DNA of 64,000 nucleotides from VYFG01 sp965203365 (lineage in GTDB: Bacteria; Pseudomonadota; Gammaproteobacteria; Arenicellales; Poriferihabitantaceae), in the NCBI GenBank assembly GCA_965203365.1, contig OZ241878.1, positions 1,674,001 through 1,738,000 on the forward strand. The letters are read 5' to 3'. The notes under the pieces are model-generated. The model saw nothing but the letters and a program-made list of their open reading frames with translations, searched no databases and was not told the origin of the DNA. A program made the translations under genes and the position numbers. This document shows, in pieces, positions 45,041 through 54,011 of the stretch. The first letter of the stretch is position 1. Each line of letters opens with the position of its first letter.

Positions 45041-46197
45041 GCCGCTTTTTCCAAGAGGCGCAACATGATTGAAGCGGTTAGTGATTTAGCGGTTTGGACA
45101 CCGAAATCTATACTTTCGACCACAACTTGCGCTGTCTGTGCTATGTCTACAAAGCACTTTTGCAGACTGATCGGAGGAATCGGGATAGATAGATTGCTGT
45201 ATTCTCGGCCATTGATATTTGGCTGAGCAACAGTGCGTTGCTTGCTTTCAACCCAATTGATATGGGCGGGACTGCGCGTGAACGCAAACAAGACCTCTGG
45301 ATGCATTCTTTTTTTGTCCAAACGAAAACGAATGAGATATCCTGCGAAGATGTATGGACCGTCTTTTGAGCGGTAAAGATATGACTTACCAACCGATCCC
45401 CCACTTCGTGCGAAAAGCAAATCACCATTATCAAGACGATACTTTTCGAAATCACCACACTCAACTCCTACGAATTCTTTTGAGAGTGCGCCGGATTCTT
45501 CAATATCCATGATTCGTATATATCGTGCCTTGGTGGGAACAAAGGGTACAGAACGGGCATTAGCGCCATAATGAGGGCCTAATGTTGAGAGTTCCGATAA
45601 TTTGCAGACTTCCCACCCCATCGGGTTGGTGGCCGGGTCCCCAAACATCTTCACAAACAGCGCCGGAATGAACTCCCGCATCAGTTCCTGCGCCTGCTTG
45701 CGCAGCCGTTCGATTTTCGCCGCCCGGTTAAGAATATCGACGGTACGCCGTTGCTCGGCAAGCGGCGGGAGGGGGACAGGTAGCGACAGCAGCGCTTTCA
45801 TGTCGGTTCGCGGCATTCGGGAGCCGGTCACATGAGCCATGACATATTCGACAGTTTGTTTTCGCCGAAGCAGGTAGGCAACGAACTCTCGATCAACATG
45901 ACCCCGGGGCAGAAGCGGAATCAACTCAGTTGAACACCTGCCCATGAAATCAGGCGTTGCAACCTTGTTCAGATACGGTCGGAGTTTAGCATAGAGGATA
46001 TGACGTTCGTCGAACCGGAAAGTCATGCTCCTTTGGCTCCCGACGCGCGAGCCGTTAGCGAAATTGATTACACCGCTTTGAGACTCGACATTCTCCACGC
46101 CGACGAAGGGAAGCTCCGCCGCCGCACAGTCGTCCGGGCCAAGTCCTTGACGATCCATCTCGCACAGGTCGCCCAGTTGTGCGCTTGGGAAACTCAT
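45037..46197 (-). CDS. hsdS: Type I restriction-modification specificity subunit
   Basis: DNA-recognition subunit of a type I system. The 386-residue protein has two target-recognition domains of about 150-180 residues, each followed by a conserved helix: LSLPVPLPPLAEQRRTVDIL after the first and LSIPIPPISLQKCFVDIAQ after the second. The start overlaps the hsdM stop by four bases. The recognition sequence cannot be predicted by eye. The reading frame is intact. Confidence 0.93.
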   Translation of the reverse strand: MSFPSAQLGDLCEMDRQGLGPDDCAAAELPFVGVENVESQSGVINFANGSRVGSQRSMTFRFDERHILYAKLRPYLNKVATPDFMGRCSTELIPLLPRGHVDREFVAYLLRRKQTVEYVMAHVTGSRMPRTDMKALLSLPVPLPPLAEQRRTVDILNRAAKIERLRKQAQELMREFIPALFVKMFGDPATNPMGWEVCKLSELSTLGPHYGANARSVPFVPTKARYIRIMDIEESGALSKEFVGVECGDFEKYRLDNGDLLFARSGGSVGKSYLYRSKDGPYIFAGYLIRFRLDKKRMHPEVLFAFTRSPAHINWVESKQRTVAQPNINGREYSNLSIPIPPISLQKCFVDIAQTAQVVVESIDFGVQTAKSLTASIMLRLLEKAA

Positions 46198-47825
46198 TCC
46201 TCTACCGCTCCCCGCACCGCCTCGGTGAGTTCATCGATCTCGCCCAGAATCTGTGTCTCGATCCCCCGCAGCTCCTTCAGGATGCCCAGCGGATCGTGGT
46301 GCTCGACCTTCGCCCGACTCAGCGGCCGGTGCCGGTTGGCGCTCAGGTTGAAGTCTGCGGCGCGGATTGCGTCTGCCTCGGTGAACCACCAGTTTTCGGT
46401 CCAGTCAGAGTCTGGATCTTTGCTTTGCCATTGCTTCCAGCAATCATCCCGATCTCGGAAATCTGTGATCAAGCCTGGAAGATCGTCTTCGTCGATAGGC
46501 GTGTCATGATTAGCGTCGAGTTTGTAGCCGTCGTTCTCGGCGTGCAGGAACATCACTCGCTCGGTTGTTCCGCCCTTCGAGAACACAAGCACCGATGTCT
46601 TCACACCGGAATAGGGCTTGAATGCGCCGCCCGGTAGCGACAGAACTGCGTCTACCCGGTTGTTCTCAACCAGCCGACGGCGCAACTCCCGGTGCGCTCT
46701 GTTCGAACCGAACAGCACCCCTTCGGGCACCACCACACCACAGCGCCCGCCATCCTTCAAATGGTAAAGCATGAATTGCACGAACAACAATTCAGTACGC
46801 GTCGTGCTCCCGACCCTGACTTCCTCGACAATGCGGTCTTGGTCCAACTTACCCTTAAACGGCGGATTGGCGAGGATGATATCGAACCCGTCAGGTGGCA
46901 GGCCAAGTTCCGCCTTGGCCGCACGATCCAGAGAACGGGTGAGCGCATCGCGTCGCATGATACGGACCCTCTCCAGTCCGCGCAACGTCAGGTTCATGGT
47001 GGCCAGGCGCACCATCTGCGGGTCCACATCGGTGCCATAAAAGGTCTCTTCCTGCAACTGTCTCACGGCGTCGCGGCCCAGCATGTCGCCGAGGCCACGC
47101 CGCACAGTCTTGCTGTCGGTCTCGACCTCCTCAATCCCGGCGGGCGAGGAGTTGGCGAGCCGGATATGGTCCCAGGCCCCGACCAGGAACCCCGCCGTAC
47201 CCGCCGCCGGATCGTAGACCGTCTCTCCGAGCCGGGGATCGACCAGGTGGACCAAGGCGCGAATGACGTGGCGTGGCGTACGGAACTGGCCAAGTTCCCC
47301 CTGCTGGCGGATCTGGCGCAGCACATGCTCGAACAGGTCGCCCTTGGTGTCGGCGTCCACCCGGTCGAGCTGCAGATCGTTCAGTTGACTGACCACTTGT
47401 GTCAGCACGGTCGGCTCGTCGATCACCAGCCGGGCACCGTCCATGAAGTCCGTCACGCCGTTGGCGGCGATTTCGGCATGGAACGCAAAGACCTCTTCCC
47501 GGACCCAGTGCACCAGCCGCTCGCCGTTCAGGGCATGCGCCCAGGACGACCATCTCAACAGTTCCCGCGGCACGGCCCCGACACCCGACTCCGGCGCATT
47601 GCGCGGATCGCGCAGTTCCCATTCCCCCTTGAAAACACTGGTGTAGGGAGCCGCGCCCGGCCGCTGTGATGCCCGCCCCCGTGCCGCATCGGCCGCCTCG
47701 TACAGATAGAAGTAGATCAGAAAGCTGAGTTGTTCCGCATTCTGGGCCGGGTTTGGATACCCGCCGCCGAACAGGTAGTCACGGAGACGGTCGATCCCGC
47801 GCCGCAGTTCCGGGGTCATGGGCAT
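46194..47825 (-). CDS. hsdM: Type I restriction-modification DNA methyltransferase subunit
   Basis: N6-adenine methylase. The 543-residue protein has the N-terminal HsdM helical domain (LRRGIDRLRDYLFGGG), GELGQFRTPRHVIRAL, motif I VYDPAAGTAGFL, motif IV ILANPPF and a C-terminal coiled coil for HsdS contact (LGILKELRGIETQILGEIDE). A GGAGG stands ten bases ahead of the start, just after the hsdR stop. Confidence 0.95.
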   Translation of the reverse strand: MPMTPELRRGIDRLRDYLFGGGYPNPAQNAEQLSFLIYFYLYEAADAARGRASQRPGAAPYTSVFKGEWELRDPRNAPESGVGAVPRELLRWSSWAHALNGERLVHWVREEVFAFHAEIAANGVTDFMDGARLVIDEPTVLTQVVSQLNDLQLDRVDADTKGDLFEHVLRQIRQQGELGQFRTPRHVIRALVHLVDPRLGETVYDPAAGTAGFLVGAWDHIRLANSSPAGIEEVETDSKTVRRGLGDMLGRDAVRQLQEETFYGTDVDPQMVRLATMNLTLRGLERVRIMRRDALTRSLDRAAKAELGLPPDGFDIILANPPFKGKLDQDRIVEEVRVGSTTRTELLFVQFMLYHLKDGGRCGVVVPEGVLFGSNRAHRELRRRLVENNRVDAVLSLPGGAFKPYSGVKTSVLVFSKGGTTERVMFLHAENDGYKLDANHDTPIDEDDLPGLITDFRDRDDCWKQWQSKDPDSDWTENWWFTEADAIRAADFNLSANRHRPLSRAKVEHHDPLGILKELRGIETQILGEIDELTEAVRGAVEE

Positions 47826-47829
47826 GGAC

Positions 47830-49974
47830 TCAACCCTCCCCAGTGTGTGGCCTTACTGGCCCGCCGATCGACTGCGTACGCCCGAACACCGCGGCGTTGA
47901 TCCCGGCGATCATCCTGTCCAGGGACTGTTCCCCGCCGAACACGCGGCGGGCTTCGGCATAACCCCCCAATGTGGTGAAGGGATGTTCGTCAAAGCTCCA
48001 GGCGCCGAGACCGTCCCTGTCCATCGCATCCGCCCGCACCCGGCTGCCGATCAGGTTGGCCCAGCGCGTCTGTTCGGCATCGAAGTCTGCCTGCTCCCCC
48101 CGCCAAGCCTCGAACTTCAGGCCGAACTCGGCGGCGTGCGCCTCATGCTCTGGGGACTGCACGATGCGGCCGGTCCCGTCGAGAGTCAGCCACTCGCGGC
48201 TCGCCGGGTCGATCTGGTCGTCTACATCGAGCGTCAACAACAGGCGCGGATCCTGCAGCCTCCTGTTGGCCCCCGGTGTCCCCATCACCCCGCCGTCGAT
48301 GTCCACATCGTCGTCGCCGTGGAAGTCCGTCACGCCGACGAAGTCGAAGATCGTGAAGCCCGCCTTGCCGATATGGTCCGCCTTGCGCGTGCCGCGCCCG
48401 CGCATCTGGCGGTAGAGGATGGCGCTCTTGGTGAACCGGGCCATGACGAGGTTGACCACCTCTGGACAGTCGAATCCGGTATCGAGCATGTTGACGCTGA
48501 CCAGGATCTTCGGATACGCCTCCTCCTTGAATCGCTGGATGCGGGTACCGGCGTCGGGCGCAGGGCCGCCACCGACGTCGCTCACCACGAAATCGGCATA
48601 GCGCACGCTCGGGTGGGGTTTCAGATCCGCGAACTGCTCGTCGAACATCTGCGCCAGAGTCTCGGCATGGCGCTTCGTGACGGCGAACACAATCGTCTTG
48701 CCCCATTGGGGCACCCGCCGGAGGCCGTCCCGGCCCATGAAGCCCTTCTCATGTGCGTCGCGGAACTCGCGCACCAGGGCGCGGTTGCGTTCGGGGATCG
48801 TGAACTTCCGCTCCAGTGCCTGCGGGTCCATCGTGATCGTGTCCGAACCGGCGAACCACTCCTCGAACTCGGCGCGGGTCGCACGGTCCATGGCACGCCA
48901 GTCGAGTTCGTCCCGGTGGACCACGAAGCCGTCTTCGGCCGCGGTCTTCACCGTCATCGCCCGGTAGATGCGATACGGCACCAGATGGCCCGCCTGGATG
49001 GCTTGGCGCAGGCCGTAGCGGAAAGTGGGTTCGGCGAGTTCGAAGAACCGCAGCGTGTCGCGCACGAACCGCCCGTCCTCGGGATCGGGCAGGGTATCGG
49101 CATCCGCCGTGCAGGGCGTGGCCGTCAGGCCGAGCTGGAGGGAATCGAAGTATCGCAGCACGCCGCTGTATTCACCGTAGATCGAGCGGTGGCATTCGTC
49201 GGTGACGACGAGGTCGAAATAGCCCGGTGACAGCGTGCGGTACTCCACGATCATGGTCTGCAAGGTCGCGATCGTGATGCGCTTGGCGCGGTCGAACCGA
49301 CGGCCGGGCCGCAGCACATGGCAGGGATAGTCGCGCAGATGATCGGCGAAGGCGTCCTCGGCCTGCCGGGCCAGGGCGATCCGGTCCACCAGGAACAGCA
49401 CGCGGGTCACGAATCCCGCTGCAAACAGCCGCTTGACGAAGGCGGCCGCCATGCGCGTCTTGCCGGTGCCGGTCGCCATCTCGACCAGCAGCTTGCGCCT
49501 TCCGCAGGCGACGTCGGCCGACAGCGCCTCGATGCAGGCGATCTGGTAGTCGCGGTCGACGATCTTCCGGTCGATGGCGACCGTCGACAGGTCGCGGCGC
49601 ACCCGGCGGGCGGCGGTCCGCCGCTCCAGATCATCCTGGGCAGGGAACCCCGCAATGTGGCGGGCATGGGCATCCGTCTCCCGGTCCAGGAACCGGACTG
49701 CTTCACCATTCGACAGGAAGACGAACGGCACACCAAGCTGTTCGGCGTAGTGCCGTCCCTGATCCTGCGCCGTGATCGGATCAAGGCTCGCCCGCTTGGC
49801 CTCCAATACCGCCAGCGGCCGGCCCTGGCGGTCGCACAGGACATAGTCGGCCTGCGTACCATCCGCCAGCACATGCTCGAACAGCACGCTTGATCCGTCG
49901 GTCAGATCCCAGCCCGCATCCGTCAGCAGGGCATCGATCTTGACCCGCGCAAAGGCTTCCGTGGGGCCGGTCAT
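47830..49974 (-). CDS. hsdR: Type I restriction-modification restriction subunit
   Basis: ATP-dependent translocase and nuclease of the system. The 714-residue protein has an N-terminal PD-(D/E)XK domain (DYVLCDRQGRPLAVLEAKRA), the helicase core with Walker A EMATGTGKTRMAAAF, DECHRSIYGEYSGVLRYFD and LGLTATP, and the second RecA domain ending in RQMRGRGTRKADHIGK. It is shorter than EcoKI HsdR (about 1170) and resembles the compact type I-like subunits. ATG 49974 overlaps the vapC stop (ATGA); a GTG at 49986 is also in frame. Confidence 0.93.
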   Translation of the reverse strand: MTGPTEAFARVKIDALLTDAGWDLTDGSSVLFEHVLADGTQADYVLCDRQGRPLAVLEAKRASLDPITAQDQGRHYAEQLGVPFVFLSNGEAVRFLDRETDAHARHIAGFPAQDDLERRTAARRVRRDLSTVAIDRKIVDRDYQIACIEALSADVACGRRKLLVEMATGTGKTRMAAAFVKRLFAAGFVTRVLFLVDRIALARQAEDAFADHLRDYPCHVLRPGRRFDRAKRITIATLQTMIVEYRTLSPGYFDLVVTDECHRSIYGEYSGVLRYFDSLQLGLTATPCTADADTLPDPEDGRFVRDTLRFFELAEPTFRYGLRQAIQAGHLVPYRIYRAMTVKTAAEDGFVVHRDELDWRAMDRATRAEFEEWFAGSDTITMDPQALERKFTIPERNRALVREFRDAHEKGFMGRDGLRRVPQWGKTIVFAVTKRHAETLAQMFDEQFADLKPHPSVRYADFVVSDVGGGPAPDAGTRIQRFKEEAYPKILVSVNMLDTGFDCPEVVNLVMARFTKSAILYRQMRGRGTRKADHIGKAGFTIFDFVGVTDFHGDDDVDIDGGVMGTPGANRRLQDPRLLLTLDVDDQIDPASREWLTLDGTGRIVQSPEHEAHAAEFGLKFEAWRGEQADFDAEQTRWANLIGSRVRADAMDRDGLGAWSFDEHPFTTLGGYAEARRVFGGEQSLDRMIAGINAAVFGRTQSIGGPVRPHTGEG

Positions 49975-50396
49975 GGCGCTGTCCACGGATCGACAACATC
50001 AATGTCGATGTCCTCAAAGTGCCGAACATTACGCGTTGCCAGAACCATCCCACGGGACCGGGCGATTGCTGCGACCTGTCCGTCTGCTAGGGGGATGGTC
50101 CGACCCAACGAACGGCGCCACGCTGCAATGTCCGCATAGGCCCGTGCCGCCTCGCTGTCAAAGGGCAGGATGCGATCTTCGAAGGCCTCGCCCAGCATGC
50201 GCTCGATTTCCGCCGCCAGAATCTCTCGACGCCGACCAGATGCGAGGATCAAGGCACCATAGAGCAACTCTGCCTCGCCAACGGCGGAGAAGAAAAGCTC
50301 GTGCAATGAGTGGGCCGCAGCCCAGCCTACCACCGTGGGATTAGGAGACCGACGGATCAACTCGGACACCACATTCGTATCGACCAGCAGGGACAT
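49971..50396 (-). CDS. VapC/FitB-like PIN-domain ribonuclease toxin
   Basis: A 141-residue PIN domain with its acidic residues kept: LLVDTNVVSELIRR (D, E), LPFDSEAARAYADI, IPLADGQVAAIARS and LATRNVRHFEDIDI (D). The start is ATG 50396. VapC-type toxins cleave tRNA or rRNA. Its stop overlaps the hsdR start by four bases, so the toxin pair and the restriction genes form one translation-coupled operon. Confidence 0.9.
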   Translation of the reverse strand: MSLLVDTNVVSELIRRSPNPTVVGWAAAHSLHELFFSAVGEAELLYGALILASGRRREILAAEIERMLGEAFEDRILPFDSEAARAYADIAAWRRSLGRTIPLADGQVAAIARSRGMVLATRNVRHFEDIDIDVVDPWTAP

Positions 50397-50406
50397 CACG
50401 CCACGT

Positions 50407-50664
50407 TCAATCGAAGGACGGCGGTTCGCGCCCAGGTTCGCGCAGCGGCAGTTCCAAGTCCACGCCGTTTTCCGGCCCGAAATGCGAGCAGGCAATCTCC
50501 GCAAGATTCCTCGTGTTTCGTCCGCGATCGACCGCCTCGCGCAGGATCAGCCGCGCTTCCTCTTCCATGGAGCGGTGGTGCTCGGCGGCGCACACGCGCA
50601 GGCGCCTCTTCACCTCATCGTCGAGATTGCGGATCGTGATGCTCGCCAAGATCTTGTCCTCCAT
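50407..50664 (-). CDS. FitA/VapB-like ribbon-helix-helix antitoxin
   Basis: An 85-residue protein: N-terminal RHH (ILASITIRNLDDEVKRRLRV), then AAEHHRSMEEEARLILREAV, and a flexible acidic tail that would block the toxin. This is the FitA/StbC pattern. It is first in the operon, ten bases ahead of the toxin, and probably represses from the palindrome at 50691-50707. Confidence 0.88.
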   Translation of the reverse strand: MEDKILASITIRNLDDEVKRRLRVCAAEHHRSMEEEARLILREAVDRGRNTRNLAEIACSHFGPENGVDLELPLREPGREPPSFD

Positions 50665-50679
50665 CTCTTTTGGCAGCCC

Positions 50680-50708
50680 AGTCTACAAGATGATTGCAAT
50701 GCAATCAA
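50680..50708 (-). promoter_or_regulatory. Promoter and operator of the toxin-antitoxin/restriction operon
   Basis: Minus-strand TTGATT (50703-50708) and TAGACT (50680-50685) have a 17-base spacer. The palindrome TGATTGCA-A-TGCAATCA (50691-50707) fills the spacer, as expected for antitoxin autorepression. It would control all eight genes of the island. Confidence 0.6.
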
Positions 50709-50880
50709 GATCAGGCGAACGAACGCACATAAGACAGCGTTGATGACGAAGGCAAGGCGACTTCCGTCACCTCTCAAGAGACCAGACTTACCGGGAAAGA
50801 AGAAATCTCTCTGCGGGCCACATATCCCTTTGCCTTTGCCTCCATAAGAACGCCAATCCGACAAGCTGGTTAAGGGTCGA

Positions 50881-52209
50881 TCAGAACCGACTATGTCCCG
50901 GAATCCAGTCGGTTCCTGCCAGGGGAATTCTGGCCATGGCCGCTGCTTCCACGGTGAGGGCCACCATATCTTCCGGTTCCAGATTATGGACATCGGTCTT
51001 GCCCGCAGCCCGAGCCAGGGTCTGCAGTTCCAAGGTGAGAACACGCAGGTAATTCGCCAGCCGCTGGCCGGCCAGGACCGGATCCAGTCCCCTGCCGAGG
51101 GCATCGTCCTGAGTCGAAATGCCGACCGGGTCACGACCTTCCTGCCAGTCATCGTAAAACCCAGCGCTGGTACCGATGCGGTTATATTCACTCTCGTATT
51201 CCGGCGCATTGTCCCCCATGGCGATCAAGGCCGCCGTCCCGACCGCCACAGCATCCGCCCCCAGGGCGAGTGCCTTGGCGACATCCGCACCGGAACGGAT
51301 GCCGCCGGAAACGATCAGCTGCACTTCCCGGTGCTGGCCAAGATCCTTGAGTGCATCGACCGCCAGTCGGGTGGCCGGCAAGGTCGGGATGCCCACATGC
51401 TCGATAAAGACATCCTGGGTCGCCGCCGTCCCCCCTTGCATCCCATCCACCACCACGACATCCGCGCCGGCTTTGACCGCCAGCTGCACATCGAAAAAAG
51501 TTCTCGTCGCCCCGACCTTGACATAGATAGGGACCTGCCAATCGGTGATTTCGCGCAACTCCAAAATCTTGATTTCCAGGTCGTCCGGTCCGGTCCAGTC
51601 CGGATGCCGACAGGCACTGCGCTGATCAATGCCCCGGGGCAAGTTACGCATGCCCGCGACCCGGTCACTGATCTTCTGACCAAGCAGCATGCCCCCTCCC
51701 CCGGGCTTGGCTCCTTGTCCCACCACCACTTCAATGGCATCGGCCTTGCGCAAATCCTCCGGATTCATGCCATAACGCGATGGCAAATATTGGTACACCA
51801 GATGCCGGGATTGACCCCGCTCTTCTGGAGTCATGCCGCCATCCCCCGTCGTGGTACTGGTCCCCACTTCAGAGGCTCCACGACCCAACGCCTCTTTGGC
51901 CTGGGCTGAGAGGGCACCGAAACTCATGCCGGCGATGGTGATGGGAATCTGCAATGCCAAGGGATTTTTGGCAAAGCGTGTGCCCAAGGTGACCCCGGTA
52001 TCACATTTCTCCCGATACCCCTCCAGGGGATAGCGTGACACACTCGCGCCCAGAAACAACAGATCATCAAACGTCGGAATGGTCCGCTTCGCCCCGCCTC
52101 CACGGATATCGTAGATTCCTTCCCGGGCAGCCCTTTGGATTTCCCGGATGACCGGACGACTGAATGTGGAGGACTCGCGCAGCCAGCTCGTGTCAATCTT
52201 TTTTCCCAT
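50881..52209 (-). CDS. glxD: FMN-binding glutamate-synthase-like protein (GlxD/MgsC type)
   Basis: A 442-residue protein equal to the FMN and synthase part of glutamate synthase: PITIAGMSFGALSAQAKEAL, TTTGDGGMTPEE, GQGAKPGGGGMLLG, VDGMQGGTAATQDVF, VSGGIRSGADVAKALALGAD. The Fe-S cysteines follow. In Rhizobium it is GlxD; in methylotrophs the same three-gene set forms N-methylglutamate synthase (MgsC). It starts 11 bases after glxC. The dehydrogenase genes of the N-methylglutamate pathway are not in the window. Confidence 0.9.
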   Translation of the reverse strand: MGKKIDTSWLRESSTFSRPVIREIQRAAREGIYDIRGGGAKRTIPTFDDLLFLGASVSRYPLEGYREKCDTGVTLGTRFAKNPLALQIPITIAGMSFGALSAQAKEALGRGASEVGTSTTTGDGGMTPEERGQSRHLVYQYLPSRYGMNPEDLRKADAIEVVVGQGAKPGGGGMLLGQKISDRVAGMRNLPRGIDQRSACRHPDWTGPDDLEIKILELREITDWQVPIYVKVGATRTFFDVQLAVKAGADVVVVDGMQGGTAATQDVFIEHVGIPTLPATRLAVDALKDLGQHREVQLIVSGGIRSGADVAKALALGADAVAVGTAALIAMGDNAPEYESEYNRIGTSAGFYDDWQEGRDPVGISTQDDALGRGLDPVLAGQRLANYLRVLTLELQTLARAAGKTDVHNLEPEDMVALTVEAAAMARIPLAGTDWIPGHSRF

Positions 52210-52219
52210 GCTCCTGTCT

Positions 52220-52897
52220 TCAGTAGGCGCCGACATGGTCCACCTTGAAGTGGTAAAGCTGTCGGGCCGAACCATAACGACGAAACCCGGCCACATCGAA
52301 GTCCATGTCCGAACGGCTCAGCAATTCGCCCAACTCAGCGGCATGTTCGTCACGCAGCTCCTTCTCAATGCAGTCCGCCCCCAAGCTGGCCACCTTGCCC
52401 CGAACATAGATTCGTGCCTCGTAAATCGAATCCCCTAGGGAGTCTCCCGCATCACCACAGACTACGAGGATGCCGCTTTGGGCCATGAACGCACTCATAT
52501 GACCAATGGACCCGCCCACCACAAGATGCACTCCCTTCATGGAAATGCCACAACGGGCGGCGGCATTGCCTTCCACCACAATCAGTCCCCCGTGAGCGGT
52601 GGCACCACAATACTGGGAGGCATTGCCCCGAATCCGGACACTCCCCCCCATCATGTTCTCGGCGAGGCCCGGTCCGGCATTGCCGTGAACCGTGATCTGG
52701 GCCTGATCATTCATGCCCGCACAGTAGTAACCCACATGGCCATGAATATCGACGCGAGTATCGTACTGAGCACCAACGGCCACATTGTGTCGACCGTTCG
52801 GATGGTCGGCGGTGATGGCCTTGGCGGACGACTCCGGCTGATGCAGGTAGGCATTGAGTTCCCGGACGCCGGCCTGCGAAAGATCAAAGGTCGTCAT
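52220..52897 (-). CDS. glxC: Glutamate-synthase GXGXG-domain protein (GlxC/MgsB type)
   Basis: A 225-residue beta-helix protein corresponding to the C-terminal GXGXG domain of glutamate synthase, with DTRVDIHGHVGYYCAGM, GGSVRIRGNASQYCGATA and GGLIVVEGNAAARCGISM repeats. It supports the complex with the glutaminase-like and FMN subunits. It follows glxB after two bases. Confidence 0.9.
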   Translation of the reverse strand: MTTFDLSQAGVRELNAYLHQPESSAKAITADHPNGRHNVAVGAQYDTRVDIHGHVGYYCAGMNDQAQITVHGNAGPGLAENMMGGSVRIRGNASQYCGATAHGGLIVVEGNAAARCGISMKGVHLVVGGSIGHMSAFMAQSGILVVCGDAGDSLGDSIYEARIYVRGKVASLGADCIEKELRDEHAAELGELLSRSDMDFDVAGFRRYGSARQLYHFKVDHVGAY

Positions 52898-52899
52898 CT

Positions 52900-53808
52900 T
52901 CAGTGATGCTCCCAGCTGTAGATGGTGGCCGGATCCGGCTCCCAGATGTGCGCCTCCTCACTGCCGGGAAGTTGTCCGATCGCACGGTACTCCGAGGCCA
53001 TGGCCACCCAGTCATCCGTCTCGGCCAGTATCGCCGGCTTGCAGGCAATCGGATCTCGCAAAACCGCAAACCCATCCCGCGTCCCAATGGCAAAGGTGTA
53101 GAAACCATCCAGATCGACAATGGCGGCCTCCAGGGCTTCATTCAGGGTGGCCCCCTGACCCAAGCGCCAAGTCAAATAACCCGCCGCCACCTCGCTGTCA
53201 TTGTCGGTCTGGAACCGAATGCCTTCAGCACGCAGCTTTTCCCGCAGGCGATTGTGATTGGACAAGGAACCGTTATGCACCAGACAAAGGTCTCGGCCGG
53301 TGGAAAATGGATGAGAATGTTCTGTGGTGACGGCACTCTCCGTGGCCATCCGGGTATGTCCCAGTGCATGGGTACCGGTCATCCGGCGAAGCGCAAAACG
53401 GTCGACTACCTGGGCCGGCAACCCTTTCTCCTTATAAATCTCGATCACGTTTCCGATGCTGGTCACATGGATATCCTGAAAGGCGTCATCCAGCCAAGCC
53501 GCCACTCGACTCGCATCGCGCTCATCGTCCACCTGTCCCACGACGACCGCATGATTGGCCCGGGGTGTCAGCAAGAAGGGCGCACCCGGCCCGTTCTGGA
53601 TCTGGCCCAAAACCCCCGACCAGTCAATATCGTCCGGTCCTTGCAGGGTGATCTTCACTTGCCCAAAGGCCACCGGCTCATGATACAGGGCCACGCCCGC
53701 ACTGTCCGGTCCGCGGTCCGTCATCTGGATCAACATGTCCGACAACATCCCGCCGAGATCGGGCTCAAGCTCCGGATTCTTTAGATAAAGGCCCACAATT
53801 CCACACAC
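52900..53808 (-). CDS. glxB: Class II glutamine amidotransferase (GlxB/MgsA type)
   Basis: A 302-residue glutaminase domain: CGIVGLYLK with Cys2 as nucleophile, MTDRGPDSAGVALY, GHTRMATESAVTTEHSHPF and VHNGSLSNHNRLR. The start codon is GTG at 53808, fixed by the need for Cys2. First gene of glxBCD. With glxC, glxD and glnT it forms a glutamine- or methylamine-linked nitrogen module. Confidence 0.9.
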   Translation of the reverse strand: MCGIVGLYLKNPELEPDLGGMLSDMLIQMTDRGPDSAGVALYHEPVAFGQVKITLQGPDDIDWSGVLGQIQNGPGAPFLLTPRANHAVVVGQVDDERDASRVAAWLDDAFQDIHVTSIGNVIEIYKEKGLPAQVVDRFALRRMTGTHALGHTRMATESAVTTEHSHPFSTGRDLCLVHNGSLSNHNRLREKLRAEGIRFQTDNDSEVAAGYLTWRLGQGATLNEALEAAIVDLDGFYTFAIGTRDGFAVLRDPIACKPAILAETDDWVAMASEYRAIGQLPGSEEAHIWEPDPATIYSWEHH

Positions 53809-53844
53809 AGCGATTTGATACCATCAGTGAAAAACACGGCTCGC

Positions 53845-53873
53845 ATGCTATCGCCAACAAGCCCTCTTTTCAA
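53845..53873 (-). promoter_or_regulatory. Promoter of glxBCD
   Basis: Minus-strand TTGAAA (53868-53873), 17-base spacer, TAGCAT (53845-53850), about 35 bases ahead of the GTG start. Confidence 0.5.
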
Positions 53874-54011
53874 TAGCTCGAAGTGCAATCCAGGCGGATG
53901 AGGGGCATGACATCATGTCATCACTTCCCGGGCCACCAAAGGCATCATGGAATCCTGCCGTCAGGAAACCGGTACAATTCACCCCACATTACAGCTATTC
54001 ACCAACTACCC

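Noticed and set aside
47818..49230. 470-codon plus-strand frame opposite hsdR
   Set aside because: High G+C at third positions of hsdR leaves the opposite frame open; hsdR has the complete helicase motifs.
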